From Acidobacteriota bacterium (GTDB taxonomy: Bacteria > Acidobacteriota > Blastocatellia > Pyrinomonadales > Pyrinomonadaceae), in the NCBI GenBank assembly GCA_020853255.1, contig JADYZI010000317.1, positions 1 to 10,294 of the forward strand: DNA of 10,294 nt, written 5' to 3'. How positions within the stretch are numbered: position 1 is the stretch's first letter; each line of letters opens with the position of its first letter. Below the pieces are notes generated by a model. The model made no database searches, had not been told where the DNA came from, and saw only the letters and a program-made list of their open reading frames with translations. Position numbers and translations under genes: made by a program. Shown piece by piece: positions 1 to 6,916 of this stretch.

Positions 1-1103
1 AGCTTGATGTTCCCGAGTTCTCGCTTGAGTTTACTACGGCCGACAGGTCCGGTATTTCCGCCGTCCATGTTGAGGTCAAGGCGCCCGATGAAAAAAAGCA
101 CCGTCACCTTCATCACATCGAGGCGATTCTTGATAGTTCGGAACTCTCCGATACCGTCAAAGAACGATCAAAGGCCATTTTCAAGCGGCTGGCCGAGGCC
201 GAGGCGGGAGTTCACGGAATAGAAGTTCAAAAGGTCCATTTTCACGAGGTCGGGGCCGTTGACGCGATCGTGGATGTGGTCGGTTCCTGTATTGGATTTG
301 AGATGCTCGGGATCGAGCATTTTTCGTGCTCAAAGCTGCACGTCGGCAGCGGATTTGTAACGATGGAGCATGGGAAATATCCTGTTCCGCCACCTGCCGT
401 GGCAAGATTGCTTGAAGGCTTTCCGTCGTATTCGACCGAGATCGAAGGTGAGTTGCTGACGCCGACCGGTGCGGCCATCATAACGACGCTGTGTGGTGAT
501 CATGGTCCGATGCCGGAAATGATCGTTGAGCGGAATGGCTATGGCGCAGGCACGCGAACCTATGACCGTTTTCCGAACGTACTGCGTTTGATCGTTGGGG
601 AAGCGGCGTCTATGAATACCGCGCTGAACGCTCCCGATGGAACCGTTAGCGAAGAATTGGTGCTGCTTGAGACAAATATTGATGATATGCCGGCCCAGCA
701 GATCGGGTTTGTTGCCGAGCGGGCGCTCGGCGAGGGGGCACTTGATTGCTGGATCACGCCTATTCAGATGAAAAAGGGCCGCCCGGCAATGCTGCTGTCG
801 GTCCTGTGCGGCAGGCAAAGCTCGGGAAAGCTTCAGGATCTGCTGTTCGCCGAGACTACGACGCTCGGGATAAGGTTGCGTACGGTTGACCGAGTCTCAT
901 TGCCGCGCGAGGTCCAATCTGTGGAGACGGCCTATGGGAACATTGAAGTAAAGATGGCGGCGTTCCGCGGCCGGACCGTTAACGTGATGCCCGAGTATGA
1001 ACAGGTAAGGCGTGCCGCGTTGGAACACGGAGTACCGTTCCGGCAGGTAAACGCTGAGGTGCTGGCCGCCTTCAAAGGATCTGCCCGTTCTGCGGTGCGG
1101 TAG
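1..1103 (+). CDS. larC: Nickel pincer cofactor biosynthesis protein LarC (5' truncated by window edge)
   Basis: LarC inserts nickel into the pyridinium-dithio-mononucleotide made by LarB and LarE, giving the nickel-pincer cofactor of lactate racemase and related enzymes. The frame is open from base 3 and gives 366 residues; roughly the first 40 residues of the usual ~400 lie off the left edge. Recognisable family blocks are the His-rich KKHRHLHHIEAIL, then VHFHEVGAVDAIVDVVG, GSGFVTMEHGKYPVPPPA and GELLTPTGAA, which form the LarC1-like half. ETNIDDMPAQQIGFVAE and ITPIQMKKGRPAML form the LarC2-like half. In Lactobacillus plantarum the two halves are joined by programmed frameshifting; here they are one uninterrupted frame. 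No larB or larE is visible, so they would have to lie upstream or elsewhere. folE begins 9 bp after the stop, suggesting co-transcription. Identification is secure; the actual client enzyme is unknown from this window. Confidence 0.95.
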   Translation, partial: LDVPEFSLEFTTADRSGISAVHVEVKAPDEKKHRHLHHIEAILDSSELSDTVKERSKAIFKRLAEAEAGVHGIEVQKVHFHEVGAVDAIVDVVGSCIGFEMLGIEHFSCSKLHVGSGFVTMEHGKYPVPPPAVARLLEGFPSYSTEIEGELLTPTGAAIITTLCGDHGPMPEMIVERNGYGAGTRTYDRFPNVLRLIVGEAASMNTALNAPDGTVSEELVLLETNIDDMPAQQIGFVAERALGEGALDCWITPIQMKKGRPAMLLSVLCGRQSSGKLQDLLFAETTTLGIRLRTVDRVSLPREVQSVETAYGNIEVKMAAFRGRTVNVMPEYEQVRRAALEHGVPFRQVNAEVLAAFKGSARSAVR

Positions 1104-1112
1104 CTATTCATT

Positions 1113-1694
1113 ATGCCTAAAAAAGCGAGATCAAAAGTAGATCTGAAAAAGGTAGCTGACGGCGTTCGGCTGATGCTTGAAGGTATGGGTGAAGATCCTG
1201 AACGCGACGGCCTGCGGCGTACGCCGGAACGCGTGGCGGATTTCTACGCCGAGCTTACCGAAGGAATGTGGCAGGACCCGAAGGAGCACATTGTTCCATT
1301 GCCGGGTGATTCGCATGACGAAATGGTATTGGTCAAAGACATCTCCATTGCTTCGGTTTGCGAACACCATCTTGCCCCTTTCGTGGGGAAATGCCATATC
1401 GCCTATATTCCAAAAGGCGGCCGCATAGTCGGGTTATCAAAACTCGCCCGGATCGCGGAGATATTCGCCCGCCGCCTTCAGGTCCAGGAACGCATGACGC
1501 AGCAAATAGCCAAGACGCTGTTCGATCAACTCAAACCCGTCGGCGTGATGGTTGTGATCGAGGCGGAGCATACCTGCATGACCTTGCGCGGCGTCAAAAA
1601 GCCCGGAGCGGTCACTATAACATCGGCGGTGCTTGGCGGTTTCCGCAGCGATCCCAGGACGCGAGCCGAGGCAATGAGTTTGATAAAAGGCTGA
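1113..1694 (+). CDS. folE: GTP cyclohydrolase I
   Basis: Cytosolic enzyme converting GTP to 7,8-dihydroneopterin triphosphate, the first committed step of tetrahydrofolate (and pterin) synthesis. The 193-residue product has the family's normal length. An N-terminal helical part carries RDGLRRTPERVADFY (about residues 31-45). The catalytic core has SVCEHHLAPFVGK (81-93), GLSKLARIAEIFARRLQ (107-123), QERMTQQIA (125-133) and EAEHTCMTLRG (150-160). The expected zinc ligands are Cys83, His86 and Cys155, with catalytic His85 beside them, so the enzyme should be a canonical zinc-dependent type IA form. It follows larC by 9 bp with no terminator, so read-through is likely. No strong Shine-Dalgarno is visible before the ATG; the start is chosen because it is the only one giving the usual N-terminus. 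Other pterin genes are absent nearby. Confidence 0.97.
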   Translation: MPKKARSKVDLKKVADGVRLMLEGMGEDPERDGLRRTPERVADFYAELTEGMWQDPKEHIVPLPGDSHDEMVLVKDISIASVCEHHLAPFVGKCHIAYIPKGGRIVGLSKLARIAEIFARRLQVQERMTQQIAKTLFDQLKPVGVMVVIEAEHTCMTLRGVKKPGAVTITSAVLGGFRSDPRTRAEAMSLIKG

Positions 1695-1731
1695 GAACGG
1701 CGATCGCCTGCGTTAACGTGAAACATTAACT

Positions 1732-1745
1732 GTCGGCTCGCCGAC
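1732..1745 (+). other. Small perfect GC-rich hairpin between folE and the peptidase gene
   Basis: GTCGGC and GCCGAC form a perfect inverted repeat separated by TC, which would fold as a five-pair stem with a CTCG tetraloop. There is no following run of T, so it is a poor intrinsic terminator; it could affect the mRNA of the next gene. The flanks carry two similar motifs, GAAACATTAACT just before and GAAACTACATTAACT just after. Function is unknown. Confidence 0.3.
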
Positions 1746-1765
1746 GTCTAGAAACTACATTAACT

Positions 1766-3415
1766 ATGAAAAGAACGCTGATCTTCCTTGCCGCCGCACT
1801 ACTTTCGATAACAAGCGTTGCCGCGCAGGACCTTTCGGCTCGTTTTGACGGCGAAAAGCTTCGCCAACGGGTCATTCGCCTTTCCGCCGATGATATGGAA
1901 GGCCGCGGGCCCGGAACTGCGGGCGGCCAACGTGCCGTTCAGTTTATTGCTGATGAATTAAAAAGGGCTGGCGTCAAGCCGGGCAATGGCAAGAGCTATT
2001 TTCAGAACGTAAAGATGATCGGTGTGAAGGCCGACCCGAATACTCATCTGGATGTTTCGGGTAGGAATGGGACGGCAAAGCTCAAGTTTGCAGACGAATT
2101 CGTTGCAACGACGAGTGCTCAAACTGCAAATGTCTCGCTCGATGCCGACCTTATTTTTGTTGGTTACGGCATTGATGCCCCAATGTATCGCTGGAACGAT
2201 TACAGCGGCCCGGCGGCCGATTACAAGGGTAAGGTGCTCTTGATCCTCGTCAATGACCCGCCTGCGACGGCCGATGAGCCGGACCTGTTCGGCGGCAGGG
2301 CACTGACCTATTTTGGCCGCTGGACATACAAATATGAAGAGGCCGCTCGGCGCGGTGCCGCGGGCGTGATCCTCATCCACACAACCGAATCCGCCGGCTA
2401 TGGCTGGAACGTTATCCGCAGCTCGAACGGGAATTGGCGCTACGAGATCGCCCGAGCTCCCGGCGATAAGACGCCGTTCCTGGCCGTGAAAGCATGGATG
2501 ACAGGCGAAGCGGCAAAGACGATGCTTGACTCGGCCGGGTTAAACTTGGGCGAACTGGCCTCCGCCGCCCGAACACGCGGCTTTAAGCCGATCAACACTG
2601 GACTTAAAGTAAAACTTGAGTTAAAGAGTGATTTCAAGACATTCGACTCGCCAAACGTCGTCGGCGTTGTTGAGGGAAGCGACGCAAGACTAAAGAAAGA
2701 ATATGTCGTCTATACCTCTCACTGGGACCATCTTGGGATAGGTGAGCCGGATGCAAGCGGCGACAAGATATTTAACGGAGCTTATGACAACGCGTCCGGC
2801 GTGGCGGCAACTATCGGTATTGCCGAAGTTCTAAGCAAGATGCCGAAGTTTCAGCGGCCAAAGCGTTCGAGCTATTTTATTTTTACGACAGCCGAAGAGC
2901 AGGGCCTGCTCGGCGCCGAATATTTTGCCGCAAACCCGTTGATCCCGCTTCGGTCAATAGCAGGGAATGTGAACATTGACGGCGTTAACTTCTTTGGCAG
3001 AACATCCGACTTTTCTGCCCTTGGAGCCGAGCGTTCAACAATGGATGGGATCGTCAGCGAAGTCGCCGCGGAACGCAAATTAGCGCTCGAGGGCGACACT
3101 CGGCCCGAACAGGGCTTCTTTTTTCGCTCGGACCATTTTCCTTTCGCAAAAGCAGGCGTTCCGGCCATATCGCTGCGCCACGGAGACAATTTCGTTGAGC
3201 CGCTGACCGGCGAGGCCCTTACCTTTTTCCGCGATTACACCGCGAAGTATTATCATCAGGCTTCGGACGAATTCAAGTCCTGGTGGGACGCGGACGCAAT
3301 GGTCCAAAACGCCGAACTCGGTCTCGCTATCGGCGTAAAACTTGGCAATGCCCCATCGATGCCGAGATATAAGGAAACGGACGAATTTGCTGCGGCGGAC
3401 AAGAAGCGATTTTAG
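1766..3415 (+). CDS. Secreted M28-family zinc metallopeptidase with PA-type insert
   Basis: Predicted exported aminopeptidase or related M28 exopeptidase. Residues 1-20 are a classic Sec signal peptide: a KR start, a hydrophobic stretch LIFLAAALL, and a cleavage site near VAAQ. A protease-associated style region follows (about 130-245, with LIFVGYGIDAP, KGKVLLILVNDPP and RRGAAGVILIHT). The M28 catalytic domain fills about 295-525. The di-zinc ligand set is complete: His319 (SHWDHLG, with Asp321 behind it), Asp341 (GAYDNASG), Glu377/Glu378 (TTAEEQG, general base and ligand), Asp405 (VNIDG) and His457 (RSDHFPF). The 549-residue length is normal for this PA-M28 architecture. It probably works in the periplasm or outside the cell to scavenge peptides; true substrate specificity cannot be read from sequence. 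It lies 71 bp after folE and has no obvious operon partner. Confidence 0.93.
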   Translation: MKRTLIFLAAALLSITSVAAQDLSARFDGEKLRQRVIRLSADDMEGRGPGTAGGQRAVQFIADELKRAGVKPGNGKSYFQNVKMIGVKADPNTHLDVSGRNGTAKLKFADEFVATTSAQTANVSLDADLIFVGYGIDAPMYRWNDYSGPAADYKGKVLLILVNDPPATADEPDLFGGRALTYFGRWTYKYEEAARRGAAGVILIHTTESAGYGWNVIRSSNGNWRYEIARAPGDKTPFLAVKAWMTGEAAKTMLDSAGLNLGELASAARTRGFKPINTGLKVKLELKSDFKTFDSPNVVGVVEGSDARLKKEYVVYTSHWDHLGIGEPDASGDKIFNGAYDNASGVAATIGIAEVLSKMPKFQRPKRSSYFIFTTAEEQGLLGAEYFAANPLIPLRSIAGNVNIDGVNFFGRTSDFSALGAERSTMDGIVSEVAAERKLALEGDTRPEQGFFFRSDHFPFAKAGVPAISLRHGDNFVEPLTGEALTFFRDYTAKYYHQASDEFKSWWDADAMVQNAELGLAIGVKLGNAPSMPRYKETDEFAAADKKRF

Positions 3416-3416
3416 C

Positions 3417-3450
3417 GGTTAGCTAATTAAACTTGTGAACTTAGCTAAGT
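3417..3450 (+). promoter_or_regulatory. Paired palindromic boxes, candidate antitoxin operator
   Basis: The 8-base palindrome TTAGCTAA occurs twice, at 3419-3426 and 3441-3448, exactly 22 bp apart (about two helical turns). The second copy extends to a perfect 12-base palindrome, ACTTAGCTAAGT (3439-3450). One box lies just upstream of the proposed -35 element and the other inside the -35/-10 spacer. This is the arrangement expected for autorepression by a dimeric Phd/YefM-type antitoxin encoded immediately downstream. The sequence pattern is seen directly; the regulator assignment is inference. Confidence 0.6.
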
Positions 3451-3461
3451 CATAATATACT
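3433..3461 (+). promoter_or_regulatory. Sigma70-type promoter of the phd-vapC-metG unit
   Basis: TTGTGA (4 of 6 to the -35 consensus) and TATACT (5 of 6 to the -10 consensus) are separated by exactly 17 bp. Transcription would start about 10-12 bases before the antitoxin ATG, giving a very short leader containing AGAGG (3469-3473), a good ribosome binding site 5 bases before the ATG at 3479. The surrounding stretch is clearly more AT-rich than the flanking genes. The next two genes are joined by overlaps, so this promoter may also drive metG. Confidence 0.6.
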
Positions 3462-3478
3462 TCAGTTCAGAGGCACTT

Positions 3479-3742
3479 ATGACAAAGGTAAATGTCCATG
3501 AGGCGAAAACGAACTTGAGCAAACTGATCGAAAAAGTGAAGAATGGCGAAGAGGTCGTGATCGCAAAGAACGGTGAGCCAGAGGTAATGTTGGTGCCGTA
3601 CAAAAAAATGTCGAAGGATTGGTTTGGCATGGACGCCGGCAAAATATTCATTGCCGACGATTTTGACGAATGGCCGCCAGATATTTGGGAAGCCTTGACC
3701 GACCCGAAGATCTTTCCTGACGAAAATGATGATAACGAATGA
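3479..3742 (+). CDS. Phd/YefM-family antitoxin
   Basis: Probable DNA-binding antitoxin of a type II toxin-antitoxin pair. The 87-residue product opens with the family pattern VNVHEAKTNLSKLIEKV, followed by GEEVVIAKNGEPEVMLVPY, the usual Phd/YefM dimer and DNA-binding fold. The acidic C-terminal part, with GKIFIADDFDEWPPDIWEAL, resembles antitoxins paired with PIN-domain toxins, where this tail usually wraps and neutralises the nuclease. The ATG has a good AGAGG ribosome binding site 5 bases upstream, and the two palindromic boxes in its promoter fit autorepression. Its stop overlaps the toxin start as ATGA (3739-3742), so translation is probably coupled and toxin yield kept below antitoxin. 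Family assignment rests on motif recognition; the DNA site is not proven. Confidence 0.88.
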   Translation: MTKVNVHEAKTNLSKLIEKVKNGEEVVIAKNGEPEVMLVPYKKMSKDWFGMDAGKIFIADDFDEWPPDIWEALTDPKIFPDENDDNE

Positions 3743-4143
3743 AAGTTTTGCTCGATACCCATGTTTTCCTGTGGATCTTCTCGGACCTTCACGATTTTCC
3801 AGATCAAGCCAGGTCATTTTTTGAGAATGTCGAATCGCATCAATTTTTTTTGTCGGACGCAAGCGCTTGGGAAGCCGCAATAAAATTTGGATCAGGAAAA
3901 TTAAAGCTTCCTGAGGAGCCGGAAGTGTTTTTCCCTGATCGGGTTAGACGGGCCGGATACCGCCACTTGCCGATCGACCTTAATCACGTTACGCGAGTGC
4001 ATTCTCTACCTCGCATACACGGCGACCTTTTCGACCGGTTGTTGATCTCCCAGGCGAAGTTCGAAGAGATGACCATTATTTCCGAAGACCCTGTGTTCGA
4101 ACGCTACGGGGTCAATTTGTTACGCCTTCGTGATATTTCTTGA
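3739..4143 (+). CDS. PIN-domain toxin (VapC-type ribonuclease)
   Basis: Likely Mg2+-dependent endoribonuclease toxin partnered with the upstream antitoxin. The 134-residue product is a full-length PIN domain. LLDTHVFLW (residues 4-12) carries the first acidic ligand, Asp6. SDASAWEAAIKFGSGKL (39-55) carries Glu45. HGDLFDRLLISQA (94-106) carries Asp96 and Asp99. The end, TIISEDPVFERYGV, holds a further acidic pair near Asp117. All acidic positions expected for an active enzyme are present. The wording matches the PIN subgroup commonly paired with Phd-like antitoxins rather than the classical VapB/VapC pairs. It overlaps the antitoxin by 4 bases, and its TGA shares a base with the metG ATG (TGATG). 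RNA targets are unknown; some VapC enzymes cut initiator tRNA, others rRNA or other tRNAs. Confidence 0.9.
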   Translation: MKVLLDTHVFLWIFSDLHDFPDQARSFFENVESHQFFLSDASAWEAAIKFGSGKLKLPEEPEVFFPDRVRRAGYRHLPIDLNHVTRVHSLPRIHGDLFDRLLISQAKFEEMTIISEDPVFERYGVNLLRLRDIS

Positions 4144-6332
4144 TGCCGGAAACTTTCTACATTACAACCCCTATCTACTACGCCAACAGCTTGCCGCATC
4201 TTGGGCATCTGTACACTACGATCGTCGCCGATGCGATACATCGTTACAAAAAGCAGCGCGGCTTTGACGTTTTGTTTCTGACCGGGACGGACGAACATGG
4301 AATAAACATTCAGCGGGCCGCGGAGCGCGAAGGACGGACGCCGAAGGAACAGGTCGATCTTATTTCGGGCGAGCTAAAGCGTATGTTTGCCGATTTCGGG
4401 CTAGATCCGGCACACGGCGGTTACGATATTTTTATGCGGACGACCGAAGCGTATCACTACGCCGGCGCGCAGCATTTGTGGCGCGAGATAGCAAAAAACA
4501 AGACGCCAAAAGGGAACGACGCGATCTATAAGGGCTTTTACGAAGGCTGGTTCTGTGCTCCGTGCGCCGCATTCAAGACGGAAGATGAGTATTCGACACC
4601 AGATGGTTCTGATATTCCATTTTGTCTGATACATGAGAGGCCGTTGGACAAGGTCGAGGAAGAAAGCTATTTTTTCAGGCTCTCGGATTACGACGAGTTT
4701 TTGATCGATCTGATAGAAAGCGATCCAAAACTTGTCCGGCCCGAAGCGCGGCGGAACGAAGTATTGTCATTTGTTCGCGGCGGTTTGCAGGACCTTTCGA
4801 TCAGCAGGCAAAAGAGTTCGGTTTCCTGGGGAATTCCCGTTCCGGGCGATGAAGAACATGTAATGTACGTTTGGCTTGATGCGTTGTCGAATTACATTAC
4901 AGCGCTTGGCTATGGCGGAGCATGTCAGGCCGTTGCCGAGACAGGTCACGTTGAAGAGCCAGAGCTGTGGAAATATTGGCCGGCGACGCATTTGGTCGGC
5001 AAGGACATACTTAGATTTCATACGGTTTATTGGTTTTCGTTCCTGAAAGCGGCCGGTTTGGAATTGCCGAAAGGCGTTTTCGCTCACGGAATGTGGCTCG
5101 ATGCCGACGGCCGTAAGATGGGCAAAACGTTGGGTAACGTGATAGAAGTTGATGTATTACATAAACATTTTCAGATCGACGCGGTGCGGTATTTTGCTCT
5201 CCGCGACATGGTCTTTGGCCAGGACGGCCGGTTCGGCTATGAGAATCTGATCGACCGTGCAACCGCCGATCTTTCGAACGGACTAGGGAACCTCGCAAAT
5301 CGAACTCTCTCGATGATCGCCAAATATCGCGAAAGCCTGGTTCCCGACGGGAAGATCGCCGAGGAAAATTATATTCACGCACGCCGTGCGGGTGTCGAAC
5401 CGGACGGCGGCGAACTCGTGTCGGTCTTGGAGCACGCCCGCGACGAATTCTTACGCCGGTTCGATAATTTTGACTTCAGCCAGGCGCTCGAAACACTGTG
5501 GTCGGTCATCGCCCGCGTCGATAAGATGATCTCCGACGCCAAACCGTGGGTACTCGCCAAGGAGGGGAATCAGGCTGAAACGCTGAACGCGGTCCTCTAT
5601 CGCTCCGCCGAAACGCTCCGTTGGCTCAGCGTGATGCTCTATCCGGTAATGCCCGATTCAGCCGCGAAAATCCATGAGCAGCTCGGCCTTGGCAGAAACA
5701 CGACCGGTAGGGAGTATGCCCCTGGCAGTGAATCGGGCACACTCCCGACAAGTCCCGTGTCCGCCATCGATCCTGCCGCGCTCAAATGGGCCGGACTGGG
5801 TCCCGGAACCAGAATCAACGAGCCTCAAGCTATTTTTCCGAGAATCGATAAAGCTAAAGTTATGAGTGAAATTAAGTCAGAGCCGCCTGCGGTAGCGGGC
5901 GGTTTATCAGAGAAGCCGGACGACTCGGTTGATCCAAGCGGTTCAGGTGAGCCGGCTACCGCGGGCGGTTCTGACACTGCGGAGGCGGATGACAACTTCA
6001 TCACCATCGTCGATTTCCTAAAGGTCGAACTTCGCGTCGGCGAGATAAAGGTTGCCGAACGTATTCCAAAGGCGGACAAACTCCTCCGTTTTGAGGTCGA
6101 TCTCGGCGAAGAAAAACCACGCCAGATCCTTGCCGGCCTCGCCGAATACTACGACCCCGAAAAACTCATCGGCCGCAAGGTCATAGTCGTCGCCAACCTA
6201 AAACCCCGAAAAATGCGCGGCCTAGAATCGCAAGGCATGATCTGCGCCGCATCCCTCGAAGACGACTCCGGCCCAAATCCGGCATTGGCATCGTTTCTGG
6301 AGGATGTAGAGATCGGAGCTAGGTTGAAATAG
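4143..6332 (+). CDS. metG: Methionine--tRNA ligase with C-terminal tRNA-binding domain
   Basis: Class I aminoacyl-tRNA synthetase that charges initiator and elongator tRNA-Met. Over 729 residues it shows the Rossmann signature with HLGH (19-22), a connective domain with one zinc knuckle (Cys138, Cys141, Cys161, His164, a C-C-C-H set), SWGIPVPGD, and the KMSKS-type loop KMGKT (325-329). An anticodon-binding helical domain follows (about 370-515). An EMAPII/Trbp111-like tRNA-binding domain ends the protein (about 618-729, with DFLKVELRVGEI and MRGLESQGMI). Two stretches look inserted: about 519-541 and about 578-612. The second contains PPAVAGG and EPATAGG and is built on inverted repeats. The ATG at 4143 is preferred; a TTG at 4140 would add one residue. 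The start overlaps the upstream toxin stop, and brnT follows the stop with no gap. This is an essential gene sandwiched by toxin modules. Confidence 0.97.
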   Translation: MPETFYITTPIYYANSLPHLGHLYTTIVADAIHRYKKQRGFDVLFLTGTDEHGINIQRAAEREGRTPKEQVDLISGELKRMFADFGLDPAHGGYDIFMRTTEAYHYAGAQHLWREIAKNKTPKGNDAIYKGFYEGWFCAPCAAFKTEDEYSTPDGSDIPFCLIHERPLDKVEEESYFFRLSDYDEFLIDLIESDPKLVRPEARRNEVLSFVRGGLQDLSISRQKSSVSWGIPVPGDEEHVMYVWLDALSNYITALGYGGACQAVAETGHVEEPELWKYWPATHLVGKDILRFHTVYWFSFLKAAGLELPKGVFAHGMWLDADGRKMGKTLGNVIEVDVLHKHFQIDAVRYFALRDMVFGQDGRFGYENLIDRATADLSNGLGNLANRTLSMIAKYRESLVPDGKIAEENYIHARRAGVEPDGGELVSVLEHARDEFLRRFDNFDFSQALETLWSVIARVDKMISDAKPWVLAKEGNQAETLNAVLYRSAETLRWLSVMLYPVMPDSAAKIHEQLGLGRNTTGREYAPGSESGTLPTSPVSAIDPAALKWAGLGPGTRINEPQAIFPRIDKAKVMSEIKSEPPAVAGGLSEKPDDSVDPSGSGEPATAGGSDTAEADDNFITIVDFLKVELRVGEIKVAERIPKADKLLRFEVDLGEEKPRQILAGLAEYYDPEKLIGRKVIVVANLKPRKMRGLESQGMICAASLEDDSGPNPALASFLEDVEIGARLK
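5710..5746. repeat. Inverted repeat inside metG (12-base arms)
   Basis: GGGAGTATGCCC (5710-5721) and GGGCACACTCCC (5735-5746) are inverted repeats matching at 11 of 12 positions with a 13-base loop. They are translated in frame as part of a Gly/Ser/Pro-rich stretch between the anticodon-binding domain and the conserved LKWAGLGPGTRINEP block, where most relatives have only a short linker. This looks like a small palindromic insertion tolerated by the protein; its identity as a mobile repeat is inference. Confidence 0.55.
5876..5975. repeat. REP-like paired palindromes inside the metG linker
   Basis: The left arm (5876-5902) and right arm (5949-5975) are inverted copies matching at 22 of 27 positions, 46 bases apart. 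Each arm also folds on itself. The left one pairs 5881-5890 with 5895-5904 around a GGTA loop, with two wobble pairs. The shared core is GCGGTAGC. The element is read in frame, giving EPPAVAGG on one side and GEPATAGG on the other, in the linker before the C-terminal tRNA-binding domain. Paired opposed palindromes of this size resemble REP/REPIN doublets, which are normally found between genes. I recall similar PPAVAGG peptides in Acidobacteriota proteins, but have not searched for them. Confidence 0.75.
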
Positions 6333-6614
6333 ATGCAGTTCGATTGGGATCCAGACAAGGCCGCCAGAAATCTCAAAGATCATCAGATCTCTTTTGAAGA
6401 GGCTCAGACGGTATTTGATGACACTTTCAACATCGAGTTTTATGATCCAGAACATTCAGATGACGAACATCGATTCATTGTAGTTGGACGTTCACGTTCT
6501 GGGAGACTGTTGCTAATCTCATTTACCGAACGTGGAGAAATGATTAGAATTATTAGTGCGAGAGTGGCGACCCCGAAGGAAAGCAGAGACTATGGAAACG
6601 AACGATTTGAATGA
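6333..6614 (+). CDS. brnT: BrnT-family ribonuclease toxin
   Basis: Probable RelE-fold ribonuclease toxin of a BrnT/BrnA-type module. The 93-residue product is full length and carries the family pattern from end to end: FDWDPDKAARNLKDHQISF at residues 3-21, EEAQTVFDD, then YDPEHSDDEHRFIVVG. LLLISFTERGEMIRIISAR and the closing AT(P)KESRDYGNE complete it. Its ATG (6333) directly follows the metG TAG (6330-6332), so it probably depends on translation reading off metG. The downstream antitoxin gene overlaps it by 23 bases, the usual toxin-first order for this family. No promoter of its own is evident. It and the module partner are more AT-rich than metG, consistent with separate acquisition. Confidence 0.9.
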   Translation: MQFDWDPDKAARNLKDHQISFEEAQTVFDDTFNIEFYDPEHSDDEHRFIVVGRSRSGRLLLISFTERGEMIRIISARVATPKESRDYGNERFE

Positions 6615-6807
6615 TGACCTTAGGCCTGAATATGACCTTACAAAACTTAAGGTGCGTCGGGTAGGCGAAGGCAGAAAGTTGATGAACCAGATTCAGCTGG
6701 ACGTAGACGTTGCAAGAGTTTTTCCCGATTCCGAGGCAGTCAATGCGGCCCTTAGGACTCTAATTCGGATAACGGAGCAGCATAGGTCTGAATTGGTTTC
6801 AAAATAG
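6592..6807 (+). CDS. BrnA-like antitoxin of the BrnT module
   Basis: Probable antitoxin for the adjacent BrnT toxin. From the ATG at 6592 it encodes 71 residues: an N-terminal tail with DLRPEYDLTKLKVRRVGEG, then a ribbon-helix-helix-like segment with QLDVDVARVFPDSEAVNAAL and LRTLIRI. This matches the PEYD...VFPDSEAVNEAL style of short antitoxins found next to BrnT. A longer frame exists from an ATG at 6556, but those extra residues overlap brnT and read as out-of-frame toxin sequence. The 6592 start has AAGGA upstream and gives the expected family N-terminus. Such antitoxins normally bind toxin through one end and the shared promoter through the other; here no separate brnT promoter is visible. 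Repressor function is inference. Confidence 0.8.
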   Translation: METNDLNDDLRPEYDLTKLKVRRVGEGRKLMNQIQLDVDVARVFPDSEAVNAALRTLIRITEQHRSELVSK

Positions 6808-6916
6808 GCGTTGTCAATTCCTGAATCAGTTCAAAGTGGTAACGTCTTCGAGTAGAAATCCCAGCCGAGTCTGACTAATATTCTGCGTTGCGTTGATAGG
6901 CGTCAATTACGGCTCG

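Noticed and set aside
330..818. Minus-strand 162-residue open frame opposite larC
   Set aside because: It lies wholly over a clearly conserved larC frame, and its product is Arg/His-rich low-quality sequence with no recognisable motif.
1358..1729. Plus-strand 123-residue frame overlapping folE
   Set aside because: Out-of-frame reading of folE; the true frame carries all zinc and catalytic residues.
1732..1745. Hairpin after folE as an intrinsic terminator
   Set aside because: The stem is short and is followed by GTCTAG rather than a T tract, so it is kept only as an unexplained hairpin.
3467..3880. Minus-strand 137-residue frame across the antitoxin/toxin junction
   Set aside because: It runs opposite two well-supported overlapping genes with intact family motifs and contains no motif of its own.
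4140..4142. TTG as the metG start
   Set aside because: It adds only one Met before the ATG at 4143, which itself overlaps the toxin stop in the common TGATG arrangement.
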